From Rhodothermales bacterium (GTDB lineage Bacteria; Bacteroidota; Rhodothermia; Rhodothermales; JANQRZ01): 64,000 bases of DNA. The position numbers were made by a program, and so were the translations under genes. The number at the start of each line of letters is the position of its first letter. The first letter of the stretch is position 1. Location of the stretch: positions 62,001 through 126,000 of the forward strand of contig JANQRZ010000003.1 in the NCBI GenBank assembly GCA_028284265.1, written 5' to 3'. The notes under the pieces were generated by a model. It worked only from the letters and a program-made list of their open reading frames with translations. It ran no database searches and was not told the origin of the DNA. Shown piece by piece: positions 16,933 to 25,432 of the stretch.

Positions 16933-16978
16933 GTTCCTCAATACAACCCTTTCAACACTCACAACGCGAGAATAAGTT

Positions 16979-19186
16979 ATGCTGAATAGAACACTGAGGA
17001 TATGTCATATTGCGCGGCTTTTGCCAATTGTTTTTCTTGTATTGATTTTCTTCGTATCGAAAAACGCAGTTGGACAAACAACGCTTCCAGAATACTTGTT
17101 CGATGATTTTGATTATGGCGCGAGTGCTGGAGATGATCTACTAGGAGCTAGAGCGACCTCAAATACTTGCGACCTCAGCAGCAGCCCGCTACTTAGAGAG
17201 AGCGAGTGGCGTATCAAAACCGGGTCTACAGCGTTTGACTCTACGATGAGGATGTGGTACTTGGACTCTTGGTTTGATGGTAAAGCTAGCCTCCCCATAT
17301 CTAACCCGCCGGACGGGGGGGCAGCGGGGGTAGTTAAGTTCGTAGATAGCCTCGACGTGCCGACAGGGTATAGCAACTATACGACAGATACCACGTCAGG
17401 CATACGCATTTTCCTTTCTCCGGGCGAGTATCCAACCACGCAAAATTGGGCGACGAGAATTTTGTCAGGCTTTACTGCCGAATACGGGACGTGGGCAGCG
17501 CGAGTTAAATTCGTGGATATTCATACATTCAATCCATCGAATCCGTCCAACGAGCCACGCACCCATCACGGATTCTGGTTACAGTCTGAAAATAGCACAG
17601 GGTCCAACCCAAATGAACCCGAATCTACTAGGTCAGGGAGGTGGGATGAGTTAGATCACGAGTTCAGCAACTGGTTCGGCACCTACGATACGGGCACCGA
17701 AACAATACCTGGCCTTGCCACGGGCATTTATCCTAACGCCAATACATTGAGTGGGAGTCCCGGTTTCGGCAATGCACATGTAGGTATGACGGCTCCGTAT
17801 GCAGACTACCAACCTCCGGGCGGCTGCGACGAAAGCGTTGAAGACTGCCGGTCATGTTTTCTCTCCTACTACGATGGGATTGATGCATCTTCCGAGCTAA
17901 ATCCTGCTAGAGGACAGATCATACCTGAGGATAGCACACTCTCCTACCCTCTATGTCTCGATTATTTTCTCGGAGAGGGCACGGGACAAGTTGACAAATA
18001 TGCATACTTGTGGATTCGCTCCACCCCTGAGGAGGTATCATTCAGGATTGTTATTTACTTTGAGGCTCAAGGGGGACATCCTCATGCAGGGCAGGTAACG
18101 GCCATGAGAGCGTATACAAGAAACCCGCAGAGCTGGAACAACGAGGTCAATGTGTCTGGTGAACCACCATACAAGTTTAAGGGTATGCCGTCGCGTCCTT
18201 TGTCAGTAAAGTTTAGCAATACGCTAGCAGCGGGGGTAGATAGTTCTTTTGAATTTATTGACCTAGGTAGTCCTCTAAACTTTGATATTGATTGGGTTTA
18301 CTATACACCAGAGTATGATCCCCAGGTAGTGTCTCTAGGTGTGATAAAGGATGATGTTAACACTATTAAATCTTCTGCTATTGACGATGTGAATAGGGAG
18401 TTGAGAGTCTCTTTACCACTTAGCAATAGTGCTTTTAATTCGGTCAATTTCACGCTTACCCCAGAGGAGTACGATTTCGATCCCAGTACCATGTACAACT
18501 GCATGGAACTGAAGAACGATTCCATCTTCCCAATCTCAATAGAGAAGGTGGATTCTAATGTCCATGCACCTAATACAGATAGTAGGTACGTATGGGAATT
18601 AGACCTTCCCTTGGAAAGGGGAGGGTTTTTGGTAAAGTGGAACGTATACAAGAGGCTCTTCAGTGGCGGTGCGTGGAAGCCTGCGCTCTCGGACTCGACA
18701 TCAGGAGCCGTGCTAGTCACTGGCGGTGACGCTAGCTATCCTCATGGTATCTTAGTCAAGGCTACTGTTCAGGCAACGATACCAGACAAGTTTGTTACTT
18801 CGAGTGATAGTATTGCTGGGTATACATATCCAGTGAGTGACACGACGTCTTACTTTCCTAATGCATCTAGGATTCAGGATCAGGGCAAGGGTGGGTCGTC
18901 AAGTGGCTATGTCACAGAGATGCAGATCTTCCCGACGATTGCTGCATCTGACGCAACGATCGCACTGGCGCTGGCTACATCAAGCGATATCGTCCTCCGA
19001 GCTTATGATGTCCTAGGACGCCGGGTCATCGACCAAAGCCACGCGGGCCTAGCGTTGGGAGAACACGACTTACAACTCAATGTGAGCGCGCTTGCCAGCG
19101 GAGTGTACTTCGTAAATGTTGATATCAAGCCCTTGGAGAATGGGCAGGCCACAACGCTTAGGCGGCGGGTGGTCGTTGTGAGGTAG
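16979..19186 (+). CDS. GH16-like secreted protein with T9SS type A sorting domain
   Basis: 735 residues: signal peptide (LLPIVFLVLIFFVSKNAVG), a concanavalin-like region, then a C-terminal sorting domain. The first part matches the family 16 glycoside hydrolase layout: EYGTWAARVKFVD, a HHGFWLQ strand, then WDELDHEF, whose Glu224, Asp226 and Glu228 fit the ExDxE catalytic motif, and a closing FDIDWVYYTPEY strand. Residues from about 655 (MQIFPTIAASDATIALALA, YDVLGRRVID, ASGVYFVNVD, RRVVVVR) form a type A T9SS signal. Codons such as AGA, AGG and ATA and low GC (25 of 60 in 18301-18360) contrast with neighbours. GH16 is inferred from motifs; the substrate, perhaps a beta-glucan or galactan, is unknown. 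Confidence 0.8.
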   Translation: MLNRTLRICHIARLLPIVFLVLIFFVSKNAVGQTTLPEYLFDDFDYGASAGDDLLGARATSNTCDLSSSPLLRESEWRIKTGSTAFDSTMRMWYLDSWFDGKASLPISNPPDGGAAGVVKFVDSLDVPTGYSNYTTDTTSGIRIFLSPGEYPTTQNWATRILSGFTAEYGTWAARVKFVDIHTFNPSNPSNEPRTHHGFWLQSENSTGSNPNEPESTRSGRWDELDHEFSNWFGTYDTGTETIPGLATGIYPNANTLSGSPGFGNAHVGMTAPYADYQPPGGCDESVEDCRSCFLSYYDGIDASSELNPARGQIIPEDSTLSYPLCLDYFLGEGTGQVDKYAYLWIRSTPEEVSFRIVIYFEAQGGHPHAGQVTAMRAYTRNPQSWNNEVNVSGEPPYKFKGMPSRPLSVKFSNTLAAGVDSSFEFIDLGSPLNFDIDWVYYTPEYDPQVVSLGVIKDDVNTIKSSAIDDVNRELRVSLPLSNSAFNSVNFTLTPEEYDFDPSTMYNCMELKNDSIFPISIEKVDSNVHAPNTDSRYVWELDLPLERGGFLVKWNVYKRLFSGGAWKPALSDSTSGAVLVTGGDASYPHGILVKATVQATIPDKFVTSSDSIAGYTYPVSDTTSYFPNASRIQDQGKGGSSSGYVTEMQIFPTIAASDATIALALATSSDIVLRAYDVLGRRVIDQSHAGLALGEHDLQLNVSALASGVYFVNVDIKPLENGQATTLRRRVVVVR

Positions 19187-19251
19187 CCAAGCCAGATTGG
19201 TCCGTCCTCTACCTTGCCATTCGGCCTAGCCTAGCAACACACAGATGATAG

Positions 19252-19283
19252 AAAAAGCCCTCGCAGGTATACCTGCGAGGGCT
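19252..19283 (-). terminator. Rho-independent terminator of tRNA-Gly
   Basis: A 28-base perfect palindrome (19256-19283) made of AGCCCTCGCAGGTA and its reverse complement, followed on the minus strand by a T run (19252-19256), directly after the tRNA CCA end. Confidence 0.9.
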
Positions 19284-19289
19284 TGGTCG

Positions 19290-19365
19290 TGGAGCGGAAC
19301 ACGGGACTCGAACCCGCGACCTCAACCTTGGCAAGGTTGCGCTCTACCAGCTGAGCTAGTTCCGC
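19290..19365 (-). tRNA. tRNA-Gly (anticodon GCC)
   Basis: Full cloverleaf on the minus strand: acceptor GCGGAAC pairs with GTTCCGC, D arm GCTC/GAGC, anticodon stem CAACC/GGTTG with loop TTGCCAA (anticodon GCC), T arm with GGTTCGAGTCC, discriminator T and an encoded CCA. The U discriminator and body closely match bacterial tRNA-Gly. It has its own promoter (19378-19407) and terminator (19252-19283), so it is a single-gene unit. Confidence 0.97.
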
Positions 19366-19377
19366 TTGCGAACACCC

Positions 19378-19407
19378 AAACTACGATTTCCACGGCCCTG
19401 CTGTCAA
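19378..19407 (-). promoter_or_regulatory. Promoter of tRNA-Gly
   Basis: On the minus strand TTGACA (complement of 19402-19407) is followed after 18 bases by TAGTTT (complement of 19378-19383), 12 bases before the tRNA 5' end. The -10 also reads TAGTTTGG, close to the Bacteroidota TAnnTTTG form. It overlaps the last codons of the upstream regulator gene. Confidence 0.7.
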
Positions 19408-19976
19408 GCAGCCGAGTCCCCGTCGGCGTCATAGATCGTCAGCATTCGACGGATCTCCATCTGGATGCGGCGTCGGTATGCTGGCGGCCCCACAACCTCC
19501 ACGTTGTGCCCTCGGGAAAGCACGTAGGTCAGGAACTCGTCGAGGCTGTGCGGGGCAAAGTGGGCGTCCACTGTCCCGTCTGGGTTCATCGCCTCATCGT
19601 CGATCTGACCGCCGCGTTTGCGGTAGGACTGAATAACGTCTGCCGAGAACCGGACGTGCACAGGGGTGCCCTCGCTCGCGTTGGGTTGGCCGTTGAGCAG
19701 AACCGGTGCAAGGCTCGGAAAGGCCAGAAACGGAAGCGCGGCGTGCTCGTCGTCGAGTACATAGGATCGCTGCACCGGGTCGTACTCCACGCGGAGACTC
19801 AGTACCTCGCGCAGATGCGTGAGGTCGCGGGCGATGGTGCGGCGTGAGACGCCTAGTGCCTCTGCGGCGAGGTTGGTCGTCAGGCGCTCGCCGGAGCGGA
19901 GCCATTCGACGAGGCGGTGAAGGCGCTCCGCAGTCGGGTAGCCGTCGCGCGTTGGGCGGCGGGGAGCAGGAGGCAT
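19404..19976 (-). CDS. HTH transcriptional regulator with WYL-type C-terminal region
   Basis: 190-residue cytoplasmic DNA-binding protein. A DeoR-like helix-turn-helix occupies about residues 10-60 (LTTNLAAEALGVSRRTIARDL), and the rest resembles the effector part of YafY/WYL regulators, ending in the WCX-like ALSRGHNVEVVGPPAYRRRI-type segment (LSRGHNVEVVGPPAYRR). It is shorter than typical 300-residue members, with no complete WYL core visible. The start at 19976 was chosen because upstream codons look non-coding. The tRNA-Gly promoter overlaps its stop. It is divergent from the DinB gene. Confidence 0.8.
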   Translation of the reverse strand: MPPAPRRPTRDGYPTAERLHRLVEWLRSGERLTTNLAAEALGVSRRTIARDLTHLREVLSLRVEYDPVQRSYVLDDEHAALPFLAFPSLAPVLLNGQPNASEGTPVHVRFSADVIQSYRKRGGQIDDEAMNPDGTVDAHFAPHSLDEFLTYVLSRGHNVEVVGPPAYRRRIQMEIRRMLTIYDADGDSAA

Positions 19977-20179
19977 GGGGAGCAGGAGAAGGCCAAGCGG
20001 GAAACGCCTCGGCCAGGTGAAGACATATGTGAGGAACGCTAGCGAATCTACGCAACGCCCTTGGTCTTGCTCAACCATTTCGCCGTTCGTGCGTGGGACC
20101 GCGCCGGGGCAGAAATAGGTGCCCTGTTGCCACCTCGGTTGGCGGTACCTTTAGAGCGATTGCCACGCTCAATTCCGCC

Positions 20180-20710
20180 ATGTCGCACCTCGTCATCCCA
20201 CGCCCCGCATCGGGGGAGTACGCCTCGTATTACGCCACGTATCTCGACGCTGTCCCGAACGGCGACCTGCTCCGGTTGCTCGAAGAGCAGGGAGCCGAGA
20301 TGCTCGACCTGCTGCGCGCTTTCGGTGAGGCGCGGGGCGGTCACCGCTACGCCCCCGGCAAGTGGAGCGTCAAGGAGGTGGTCGGCCACGTCACGGATAC
20401 CGAGCGCATCTTTGCCTGCCGTGCCCTACGCATCGCACGCGCCGATACCACGCCGATCCCCGGCTTCGAGCAGAACGGCTACGTCGCCGCCGCCGGGTTC
20501 GACCGTCGCTCGCTCGCCGACCTCGCCGAGGAGTTTGCCGACGTGCGGAAGGCGACGCTGAAGCTGTTCACCGGCCTCGATGCGCCTGCCCTCCAGCGCG
20601 CCGGGGTGGCCAGTGGACACGGCGTGACCGTCCGGGCTATGGCGTGGATCATTGCCGGGCACGAGCAGCACCACGCCCAGATTCTGCGCGAGCGCTACCT
20701 GCCGGAATAG
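20180..20710 (+). CDS. DinB family protein
   Basis: 176-residue four-helix DinB/YfiT-like metal-binding protein. The histidines expected to hold the metal are in the helix KWSVKEVVGHVTDTERIF (about residue 64) and the C-terminal IIAGHEQHHAQILRERY. DinB-fold enzymes act mostly as thiol-dependent transferases or hydrolases in small-molecule detoxification; the substrate here is unknown. Start at 20180 (MSHLVIPRP) gives the usual length. Its final codons and stop overlap the 5' end of a tRNA-Gly fragment. Confidence 0.9.
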   Translation: MSHLVIPRPASGEYASYYATYLDAVPNGDLLRLLEEQGAEMLDLLRAFGEARGGHRYAPGKWSVKEVVGHVTDTERIFACRALRIARADTTPIPGFEQNGYVAAAGFDRRSLADLAEEFADVRKATLKLFTGLDAPALQRAGVASGHGVTVRAMAWIIAGHEQHHAQILRERYLPE

Positions 20711-20753
20711 CTCTAGCCGGTAGAGCGCCACCTTGCCAAGGTTGAGGTCGCGG
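20703..20753 (+). pseudogene. Truncated tRNA-Gly(GCC) fragment in inverted orientation
   Basis: From cggaatagctc to gaggtcgcgg this matches the intact tRNA-Gly at 19290-19365 in the opposite orientation: over the 46 bases from tagctc there is one inserted base and two substitutions. D arm, anticodon arm with TTGCCAA loop, and variable region are present; the T arm and 3' acceptor are missing, and one substitution breaks an anticodon-stem pair. It cannot make a tRNA. It overlaps the DinB stop codon. Confidence 0.85.
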
Positions 20754-20828
20754 TGACGGGCAGAAGCCAGCGCTGACAGAACCTCCGCCCGTCCTATCGG
20801 TAGAGGAGGAACACCGACCGGTCTGCTT

Positions 20829-21260
20829 ATGCTTCAGCGCGTGCTCACCGCCTATCGCCACCGCCGCCGCGAGCGGCAGGTACTCTCCGTCACCCTCGAC
20901 GCAGCCCGCCTCCGGGCCGGTCGCGGTGCCTCCTACCTCGATGCCGCCGACCCCGGTTGGCACGCGCGCCTCGACGCGGCCTCGCTGGAACTGAGCGACG
21001 GGTCGCACTGCGTCCTCGGCCAACTGCACGGCGAGTTCCGGCAGGGCCTATTCCGCGCGCGCATCCTCGACCTGTCGAGTGCCCCGCTCGCCAGCCTCTC
21101 GCCCGTGGACCTCGGCTTTCAGGCCCGGCGCGACCTCGGCGACGAGATCGAAGCGCTCGACTACGCCTACCTCACGCGGGCGTGGCGCGAGGAGATCGCC
21201 AGCCGGACAGAGTCAAAGCGCTTGGCATCGCGGGTTCCGTCTCAGCCAGTCGCGGCCTGA
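20829..21260 (+). CDS. Conserved hypothetical protein with CVLGQL motif
   Basis: 143 residues, soluble, no signal peptide. Distinctive parts are GASYLDAADPGWHARLDAAS and LSDGSHCVLGQLHGEF, followed by GFQARRDLGDEIEALD and AWREEIASR. Small proteins with a similar PGW...CVLGQL...LGF pattern occur in actinobacteria and phages as uncharacterised ORFs (from memory); I know no function. The stop TGA shares its A with the ATG of the next gene, so the two should be co-translated. Confidence 0.7.
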   Translation: MLQRVLTAYRHRRRERQVLSVTLDAARLRAGRGASYLDAADPGWHARLDAASLELSDGSHCVLGQLHGEFRQGLFRARILDLSSAPLASLSPVDLGFQARRDLGDEIEALDYAYLTRAWREEIASRTESKRLASRVPSQPVAA

Positions 21261-22183
21261 TGCGCGGGGTACTCCTGCTGCTCCTCGCGCTGGTGGCGAG
21301 CGGGTGCTCGCTGGTTTACAGTCTCGGCATTGGGCTGGTCTACGAAGGCCCTGAGCTACCCGACGCACAGGTCGTCCACGACATCCGCTACCTCGACGGC
21401 TCAGACGACCCGAAGCACCGGCTCGACCTGTTTCTGCCGACGCCCGACAGCGTCCGCACCGAGCCGTGGCCGACGGTGATCTTCGTCCACGGCGGCGGCT
21501 GGACCGAGGGCGACAAAGACCTCGCGTTCGGTGGGGTCGAGATTTACGGCAACATCGGGCGCTACTTCGCCAGCCGAGGCATCGGCGCGGTGACGGTCAA
21601 CTACCGGCTGCTGCACGGCGTGACGTGGCCGGAGCAGATCGAGGACGTAGCGGCGGCGGTTGAATGGGTCGGCGAGCACATCGCGCTCTACGGCGGCGAC
21701 CCCGAGGCGCTGTTTCTGATGGGCCACTCCGCCGGGGGCCAACTCGCCACCCGCGTCGCGCTCGATCCCGAGGCGCTGCCAAGGACCGATGCCTTCGACG
21801 TGTGCGGCGTCATCGCCGTCAGCGGCGCGGCCTACGACCTCACTGACGAGGAGACCTACGCCCTCAGCAACGATCCCGCCTACTACGGTCGCCGCTTCAA
21901 CCCGACCGGCACCGACGCCGACTGGCAGGCCGACGCTTCCCCGATCCGCTTCGCCTCCTCCGACGCGCCGGCGTTCTTGATTATCTATGCCGGAGGTGAG
22001 AGCAGAGCCTTGCAGCGCCAGTCACAGTTGCTCGATACGGCGCTCACCGAGGCCGGAGCCGAGAGCACCGTCATCATCGTCCCCGGCCAGAGCCACGAGC
22101 GCATCCTCCTCGCCCTCAGCCGCGACGACGAGACCGCTGGTCCGGCGATGCTCGGCTTTGTAAGGGAGAAGGAATGCCTTTGA
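21260..22183 (+). CDS. Alpha/beta hydrolase lipoprotein (esterase-like)
   Basis: 307 residues. The N-terminus is a lipoprotein signal (MRGVLLLLLALVASGCS, Cys at about 16). The hydrolase domain has the oxyanion motif VIFVHGGGWTEGD, the nucleophile elbow MGHSAGGQLATR with Ser, and a C-terminal His in PGQSHERIL, as in carboxylesterases of the HSL/BD-FAE type. Expected to be an envelope-anchored ester hydrolase; the substrate is unknown. Its ATG overlaps the preceding stop (TGATG). An upstream extension would run into the 143-residue gene in another frame and was rejected. Confidence 0.9.
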   Translation: MRGVLLLLLALVASGCSLVYSLGIGLVYEGPELPDAQVVHDIRYLDGSDDPKHRLDLFLPTPDSVRTEPWPTVIFVHGGGWTEGDKDLAFGGVEIYGNIGRYFASRGIGAVTVNYRLLHGVTWPEQIEDVAAAVEWVGEHIALYGGDPEALFLMGHSAGGQLATRVALDPEALPRTDAFDVCGVIAVSGAAYDLTDEETYALSNDPAYYGRRFNPTGTDADWQADASPIRFASSDAPAFLIIYAGGESRALQRQSQLLDTALTEAGAESTVIIVPGQSHERILLALSRDDETAGPAMLGFVREKECL

Positions 22184-22238
22184 TGAGGACGCGGTATTTT
22201 GTCGTCCACTCTGCCTGCCCTGAAAACGATGGGGCATA

Positions 22239-22838
22239 GTGGTAGCTCACTATAATCAATCGTTCTGCTACCCCTCTGGTGTGCGTAATCGTACGTCCTT
22301 AATTGTTGCCTTTTGCGCTGCTGCATCCGTGATAGCCGCTACGCTCGGATGGGCCAATGCGGACTTCCTTCCCTATGACCTCAGTGTACTTTCCGATGTC
22401 TCCCCCAGCCTCATACGTGTCGTTTCGGCATTTGCTTCTTTCTGGGCTGCGTTTGGGCTAGTGTCGACTCTTTACTCGCTAAGGCAGGTCTCCGTATTCA
22501 CATCGGATCGCAAAGGCTACTTGAGAGCCTCGTTCAGCCTCATTTGGGTTGGGGTCTGGTTTTGCTCTGTCTTTATCGGTTCTCGTCTCCAAGACACCCG
22601 CATATCAGCCGAGTTAGAGGCGAACGGCGTAGTAACAGAGGCCCTCGTGACGGAGCGGCGGGTTGAGAGACGTATGAGGCGAAGAAGGCGCGAGCTTCGT
22701 GTGTACTACCGCTACTCTACGCCTCAGGGCTTCGTAAATGAGTCGGAGTGGGAGCGAGAAGCCCAGACGGGTGGGCGAAATCTCATCCGCGTTCGATACT
22801 CCACTCGCTACCCTAAAGTCAACCGGGTTGAGCAGTGA
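22239..22838 (+). CDS. Membrane protein with DUF3592-like C-terminus
   Basis: 199 residues from a GTG start (an alternative GTG begins VRNRTSLIV). Three hydrophobic helices lie at about residues 20-42, 58-80 and 95-112, followed by an arginine-rich region (RRVERRMRRRRRELRVYYRY) and strands ending NLIRVRYSTRYPKVNRVEQ. The final pattern, a variable strand pair ending in VrYxxxxP, resembles DUF3592 membrane proteins. Base composition is somewhat lower in GC than its neighbours. No operon partner is obvious; the GIY-YIG gene is 21 bases downstream. Confidence 0.6.
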   Translation: MVAHYNQSFCYPSGVRNRTSLIVAFCAAASVIAATLGWANADFLPYDLSVLSDVSPSLIRVVSAFASFWAAFGLVSTLYSLRQVSVFTSDRKGYLRASFSLIWVGVWFCSVFIGSRLQDTRISAELEANGVVTEALVTERRVERRMRRRRRELRVYYRYSTPQGFVNESEWEREAQTGGRNLIRVRYSTRYPKVNRVEQ

Positions 22839-22859
22839 GCGTCACTTTCGGCTTCAAGC

Positions 22860-23150
22860 ATGGGAAGCTACTACGTCTACATCGTGTCCAACCGCTACCG
22901 GACTGTGTTGTACACGGGCATGACCAGCGACCTCCAGCGCTGGCTCGTCGAGCATAAGAGCGGCACAGGCAGCCGATTCACTTCGCAATACCGCGTTCGT
23001 GATCTGCTCTACTCCGAGGAGCACCGCCAAGCAACCGATGCCATCGCACGCGAGAAAGAAATCAAACGGTGGCGGCGCGAGAAAAAGCTGGCCCTGATCC
23101 GTACCCAGAACCCGGACTTGATCGATCTCGCGGCTGACCTCAACCGCTAA
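22860..23150 (+). CDS. GIY-YIG nuclease family protein
   Basis: 96-residue stand-alone GIY-YIG domain of the UPF0213/YhbQ-like type. Here the signature is YVYIVSN then LYTGMTSDLQRWLVEHKSG, with Arg and the later REKEIKRWRREKKLALI helix that typifies this small subfamily. Some members cut or process nucleic acids, but most are uncharacterised. The length is normal. It ends just before an intergenic palindromic repeat and faces rnr. Confidence 0.9.
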   Translation: MGSYYVYIVSNRYRTVLYTGMTSDLQRWLVEHKSGTGSRFTSQYRVRDLLYSEEHRQATDAIAREKEIKRWRREKKLALIRTQNPDLIDLAADLNR

Positions 23151-23159
23151 TCATTCCCC

Positions 23160-23249
23160 CTGTCATTTCGAACGAAGTGAGAAATCCCCTTCGGTGAGGT
23201 GAATTGCAAGGTAGGAGATTTCTCCTCGCTGCGCTCGTCGAAATGACAG
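23160..23249. repeat. Intergenic palindromic repeat (TGTCATTTCGA type)
   Basis: Outer arms CTGTCATTTCGA (23160-23171) and TCGAAATGACAG (23238-23249) are perfect inverted repeats, with inner arms gagaaatc and gatttctc. It lies between the convergent GIY-YIG and rnr genes and could act as a bidirectional terminator. Elements of this type are dispersed in many genomes. Confidence 0.75.
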
Positions 23250-23285
23250 GTGTTTAGGTTGGCGTCTGGCGTCTGGCGTCTGCTC

Positions 23286-25415
23286 TCACTCGGCGAAGGC
23301 GAGGTCGATCTTGCGGGTCTCGACGTTGGCCGCGGCGACTTGGACTTTGACGGGGTCACCCAATCGGATGGTGCGGCGGGTGTGGACGCCGACGAGGGTG
23401 TAGCTCCGTTCGTCGTACTCGTAGTGGTCGTCGTCCATGTCGCGGACGTGGACCAAGCCTTCCGCCAGCAGCCGCGTCATCTCGACGAACACGCCGAACT
23501 TCGTCACGCCGGTCACCACGCCCTCGAACACATCGCCGACGTGTTCGCTGACGTACTCGACGACCTTCAGCTTGGTCGACTCGCGCTCGGCCTCGACGGC
23601 CTGCCGCTCCATCTGCGAGCAGTGGTCGCACGCCTCCTCCAGCGCGTCCTCGCCGATGCTCTGGCCGCCCGCGCCGTAGTGCTTGAGCAGGCGGTGCGCG
23701 ATCAGGTCGGGGTAGCGGCGGATGGGCGAGGTGAAGTGCGAGTAGTGGCCGAACCCGAGGCCATAGTGCCCGATGTTCTGCGGCGAGTAGACCGCCTTCG
23801 ACATCGCCCGAAGTGCGGCAACTTGCACGACCGCGCCTTCGGGCGACCCCTTGACGTGTTCGAGGAGCGCGTTGAGGTCTTTGCGGTCTACGCTGCCGTC
23901 CTTGCCCGTCGGAAGCTGGTAGCCGAAGGCCTTGACGTAGTCGCGGAGGGCCTGGATTTTCTCGGCGTCGGGGCGGTCGTGGATGCGGTAGACGAACGGC
24001 TTGGCGTTGCGTCCCTTCCCGATGTGCTCCGCAACGGTGCGGTTGGCGAGCAGCATCAGCTCCTCGATCAGCCGGTTGGCCTCCTTCCGGTCCTTGCGGA
24101 CGATCTCGACGGGCGTGCCTTTGTCGTCGAGGATGATCTTCACCTCGGCGGTGTCGAAGTCGATGGAGCCTTGCCGCTTGCGCTTCTTGGTGAGCGTCCG
24201 GGCGAGCTTAGCGGCGAGAAGCACGTCGTCCTTCAGCGGGTGCTCCTGCGTGCCGCCGTCGATGATCGCCTGCGCCTCGTCGTAGGTGAAGCGCTGCTTC
24301 GAGTGGATGACCGTCTCGCGGACTTCGTAGCTCTTGACCGCGCCGTGCGGCGAGACCTCCATGATGCACGAGTAGGCGAGCTTGTCCTCGTGGGGGCGAA
24401 GCGAGCAGACGCCGTTCGAGAGCTTTTCGGGGAGCATCGGGATGACGCGGTCCACGAGGTAGGTGCTCGTCGCGCGCTCATAGGCTTCGGCATCGAGGAG
24501 CGTGCCCTGCTTGACGTAGTAGGCCACATCGGCGATGTGGACGCCGAGTTCGAGGTTGCCGTTTTCTAGGCGCTCGATGTGGACGGCGTCGTCGAAGTCC
24601 TTGGCGTCGTCGGGGTCGATGGTGAAGATGGCCTTGTCGCGAAGGTCGAGGCGGCGTTCGATCTCGGAGGCCGGAATCTCCAGCGGGATATCCGCCGCTT
24701 CTTTTTCGACCTCCTTCGGGAAGTCCGACTTGATGCCTTGGCTCAGGGCGACAGCGAGGACCGCGACGCCCGGATCGTCGGCTTTGCCCAGAACCTCCAG
24801 CACCTTGCCTTCGGGCGAGGCTTTCGGGTCGGTGTAGGTGTCGATGGAGACGACCACCTTGTCGCCCTCCGTCGCGCCGTTGAAGTTTTCCTCGGCGATA
24901 TAGATGTCCTTCGTCAGCTTCTGGTCGTCGGGCTTGACGAAGGCGAAGTGGCCCATCTTGTCGAACGTCCCGACGGTCCGGGTACGCCCGCGTTGGAGCA
25001 CCTCGACGATCTCGGCTTCGCGGTGGCGGTCGCTCCGCTTGCCGCGCACCGAGGCCGCGAGCGAGACCCGGACGCGGTCGCCGTCGAGTGCGGTGCCGAT
25101 GCGCGTCGCCGGGATGAACACGTCGTTGCTCTGGCCTTCGACGGTGACGAACCCGTAGCCCTGTGGGTGCATCTGCAAGATACCCTCGGCCCCGTGCAGT
25201 TCGCGCTTCGACTGGTGCTGGAAGCGCCCGCCTTTGACTTTGCGGACGAGGCCCGCGTCGTCGAGTTCGGAGAGGACGTTGCGGAAGAGGTAGTAGCGCT
25301 TGTTGTCTTTGATGCTGAGGCGCTTGCCGATCTCCTTTGGGCGGAAGGCGGTTTTGCCATTGTTGCGGAGGAGGTCGAGGATTTGTCGCTTGAGGTGGGC
25401 GCGGGTGTCGGGCAT
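23286..25415 (-). CDS. rnr: Ribonuclease R
   Basis: 3'-5' exoribonuclease degrading structured RNA. 709 residues: N-terminal winged helix (ILDLLRNNGKTAFRPKEIGK), two cold-shock OB domains (GILQMHPQGYGFV near residue 80), the RNB catalytic domain with FTIDPDDAKDFDDAVH (metal-binding aspartates, about residues 270-285), and a C-terminal S1 domain (GVVTGVTKFGVFVEM). The basic C-terminal tail of E. coli RNase R is absent; the chain ends soon after S1 at RKIDLAFAE. A strong terminator lies immediately upstream of its ATG, so rnr is transcribed separately from the gene before it. Confidence 0.96.
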   Translation of the reverse strand: MPDTRAHLKRQILDLLRNNGKTAFRPKEIGKRLSIKDNKRYYLFRNVLSELDDAGLVRKVKGGRFQHQSKRELHGAEGILQMHPQGYGFVTVEGQSNDVFIPATRIGTALDGDRVRVSLAASVRGKRSDRHREAEIVEVLQRGRTRTVGTFDKMGHFAFVKPDDQKLTKDIYIAEENFNGATEGDKVVVSIDTYTDPKASPEGKVLEVLGKADDPGVAVLAVALSQGIKSDFPKEVEKEAADIPLEIPASEIERRLDLRDKAIFTIDPDDAKDFDDAVHIERLENGNLELGVHIADVAYYVKQGTLLDAEAYERATSTYLVDRVIPMLPEKLSNGVCSLRPHEDKLAYSCIMEVSPHGAVKSYEVRETVIHSKQRFTYDEAQAIIDGGTQEHPLKDDVLLAAKLARTLTKKRKRQGSIDFDTAEVKIILDDKGTPVEIVRKDRKEANRLIEELMLLANRTVAEHIGKGRNAKPFVYRIHDRPDAEKIQALRDYVKAFGYQLPTGKDGSVDRKDLNALLEHVKGSPEGAVVQVAALRAMSKAVYSPQNIGHYGLGFGHYSHFTSPIRRYPDLIAHRLLKHYGAGGQSIGEDALEEACDHCSQMERQAVEAERESTKLKVVEYVSEHVGDVFEGVVTGVTKFGVFVEMTRLLAEGLVHVRDMDDDHYEYDERSYTLVGVHTRRTIRLGDPVKVQVAAANVETRKIDLAFAE

Positions 25416-25432
25416 AGGGGTGAGGCAATCAG

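Larger units (their letters stand above)
16527..16978. other. Intergenic region at the left edge of the AT-rich segment
   Basis: No convincing protein gene. It holds a hairpin with 8-bp arms (CAGAGGCC at 16717-16724, GGCCTCTG at 16745-16752), a possible minus-strand terminator at 16792-16822 and a sigma70-like promoter at 16904-16932 for the next gene. Base composition falls from GC-rich to AT-rich across it. A small RNA is possible but I recognise none. Confidence 0.5.

Noticed and set aside
19245-19847. Plus-strand open frame overlapping tRNA-Gly
   Set aside because: Its TRDSNPRPQPWQG peptide is the classic translation of an antisense tRNA-Gly sequence; the rest is antisense to the regulator.
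17000-21000. AT-rich gene next to a tRNA as a full integrated genomic island
   Set aside because: No integrase, transposase, phage gene or direct repeat of the tRNA 3' end is visible; the tRNA fragment is from the 5' side and inverted, so a standard tRNA-site integration is not supported.
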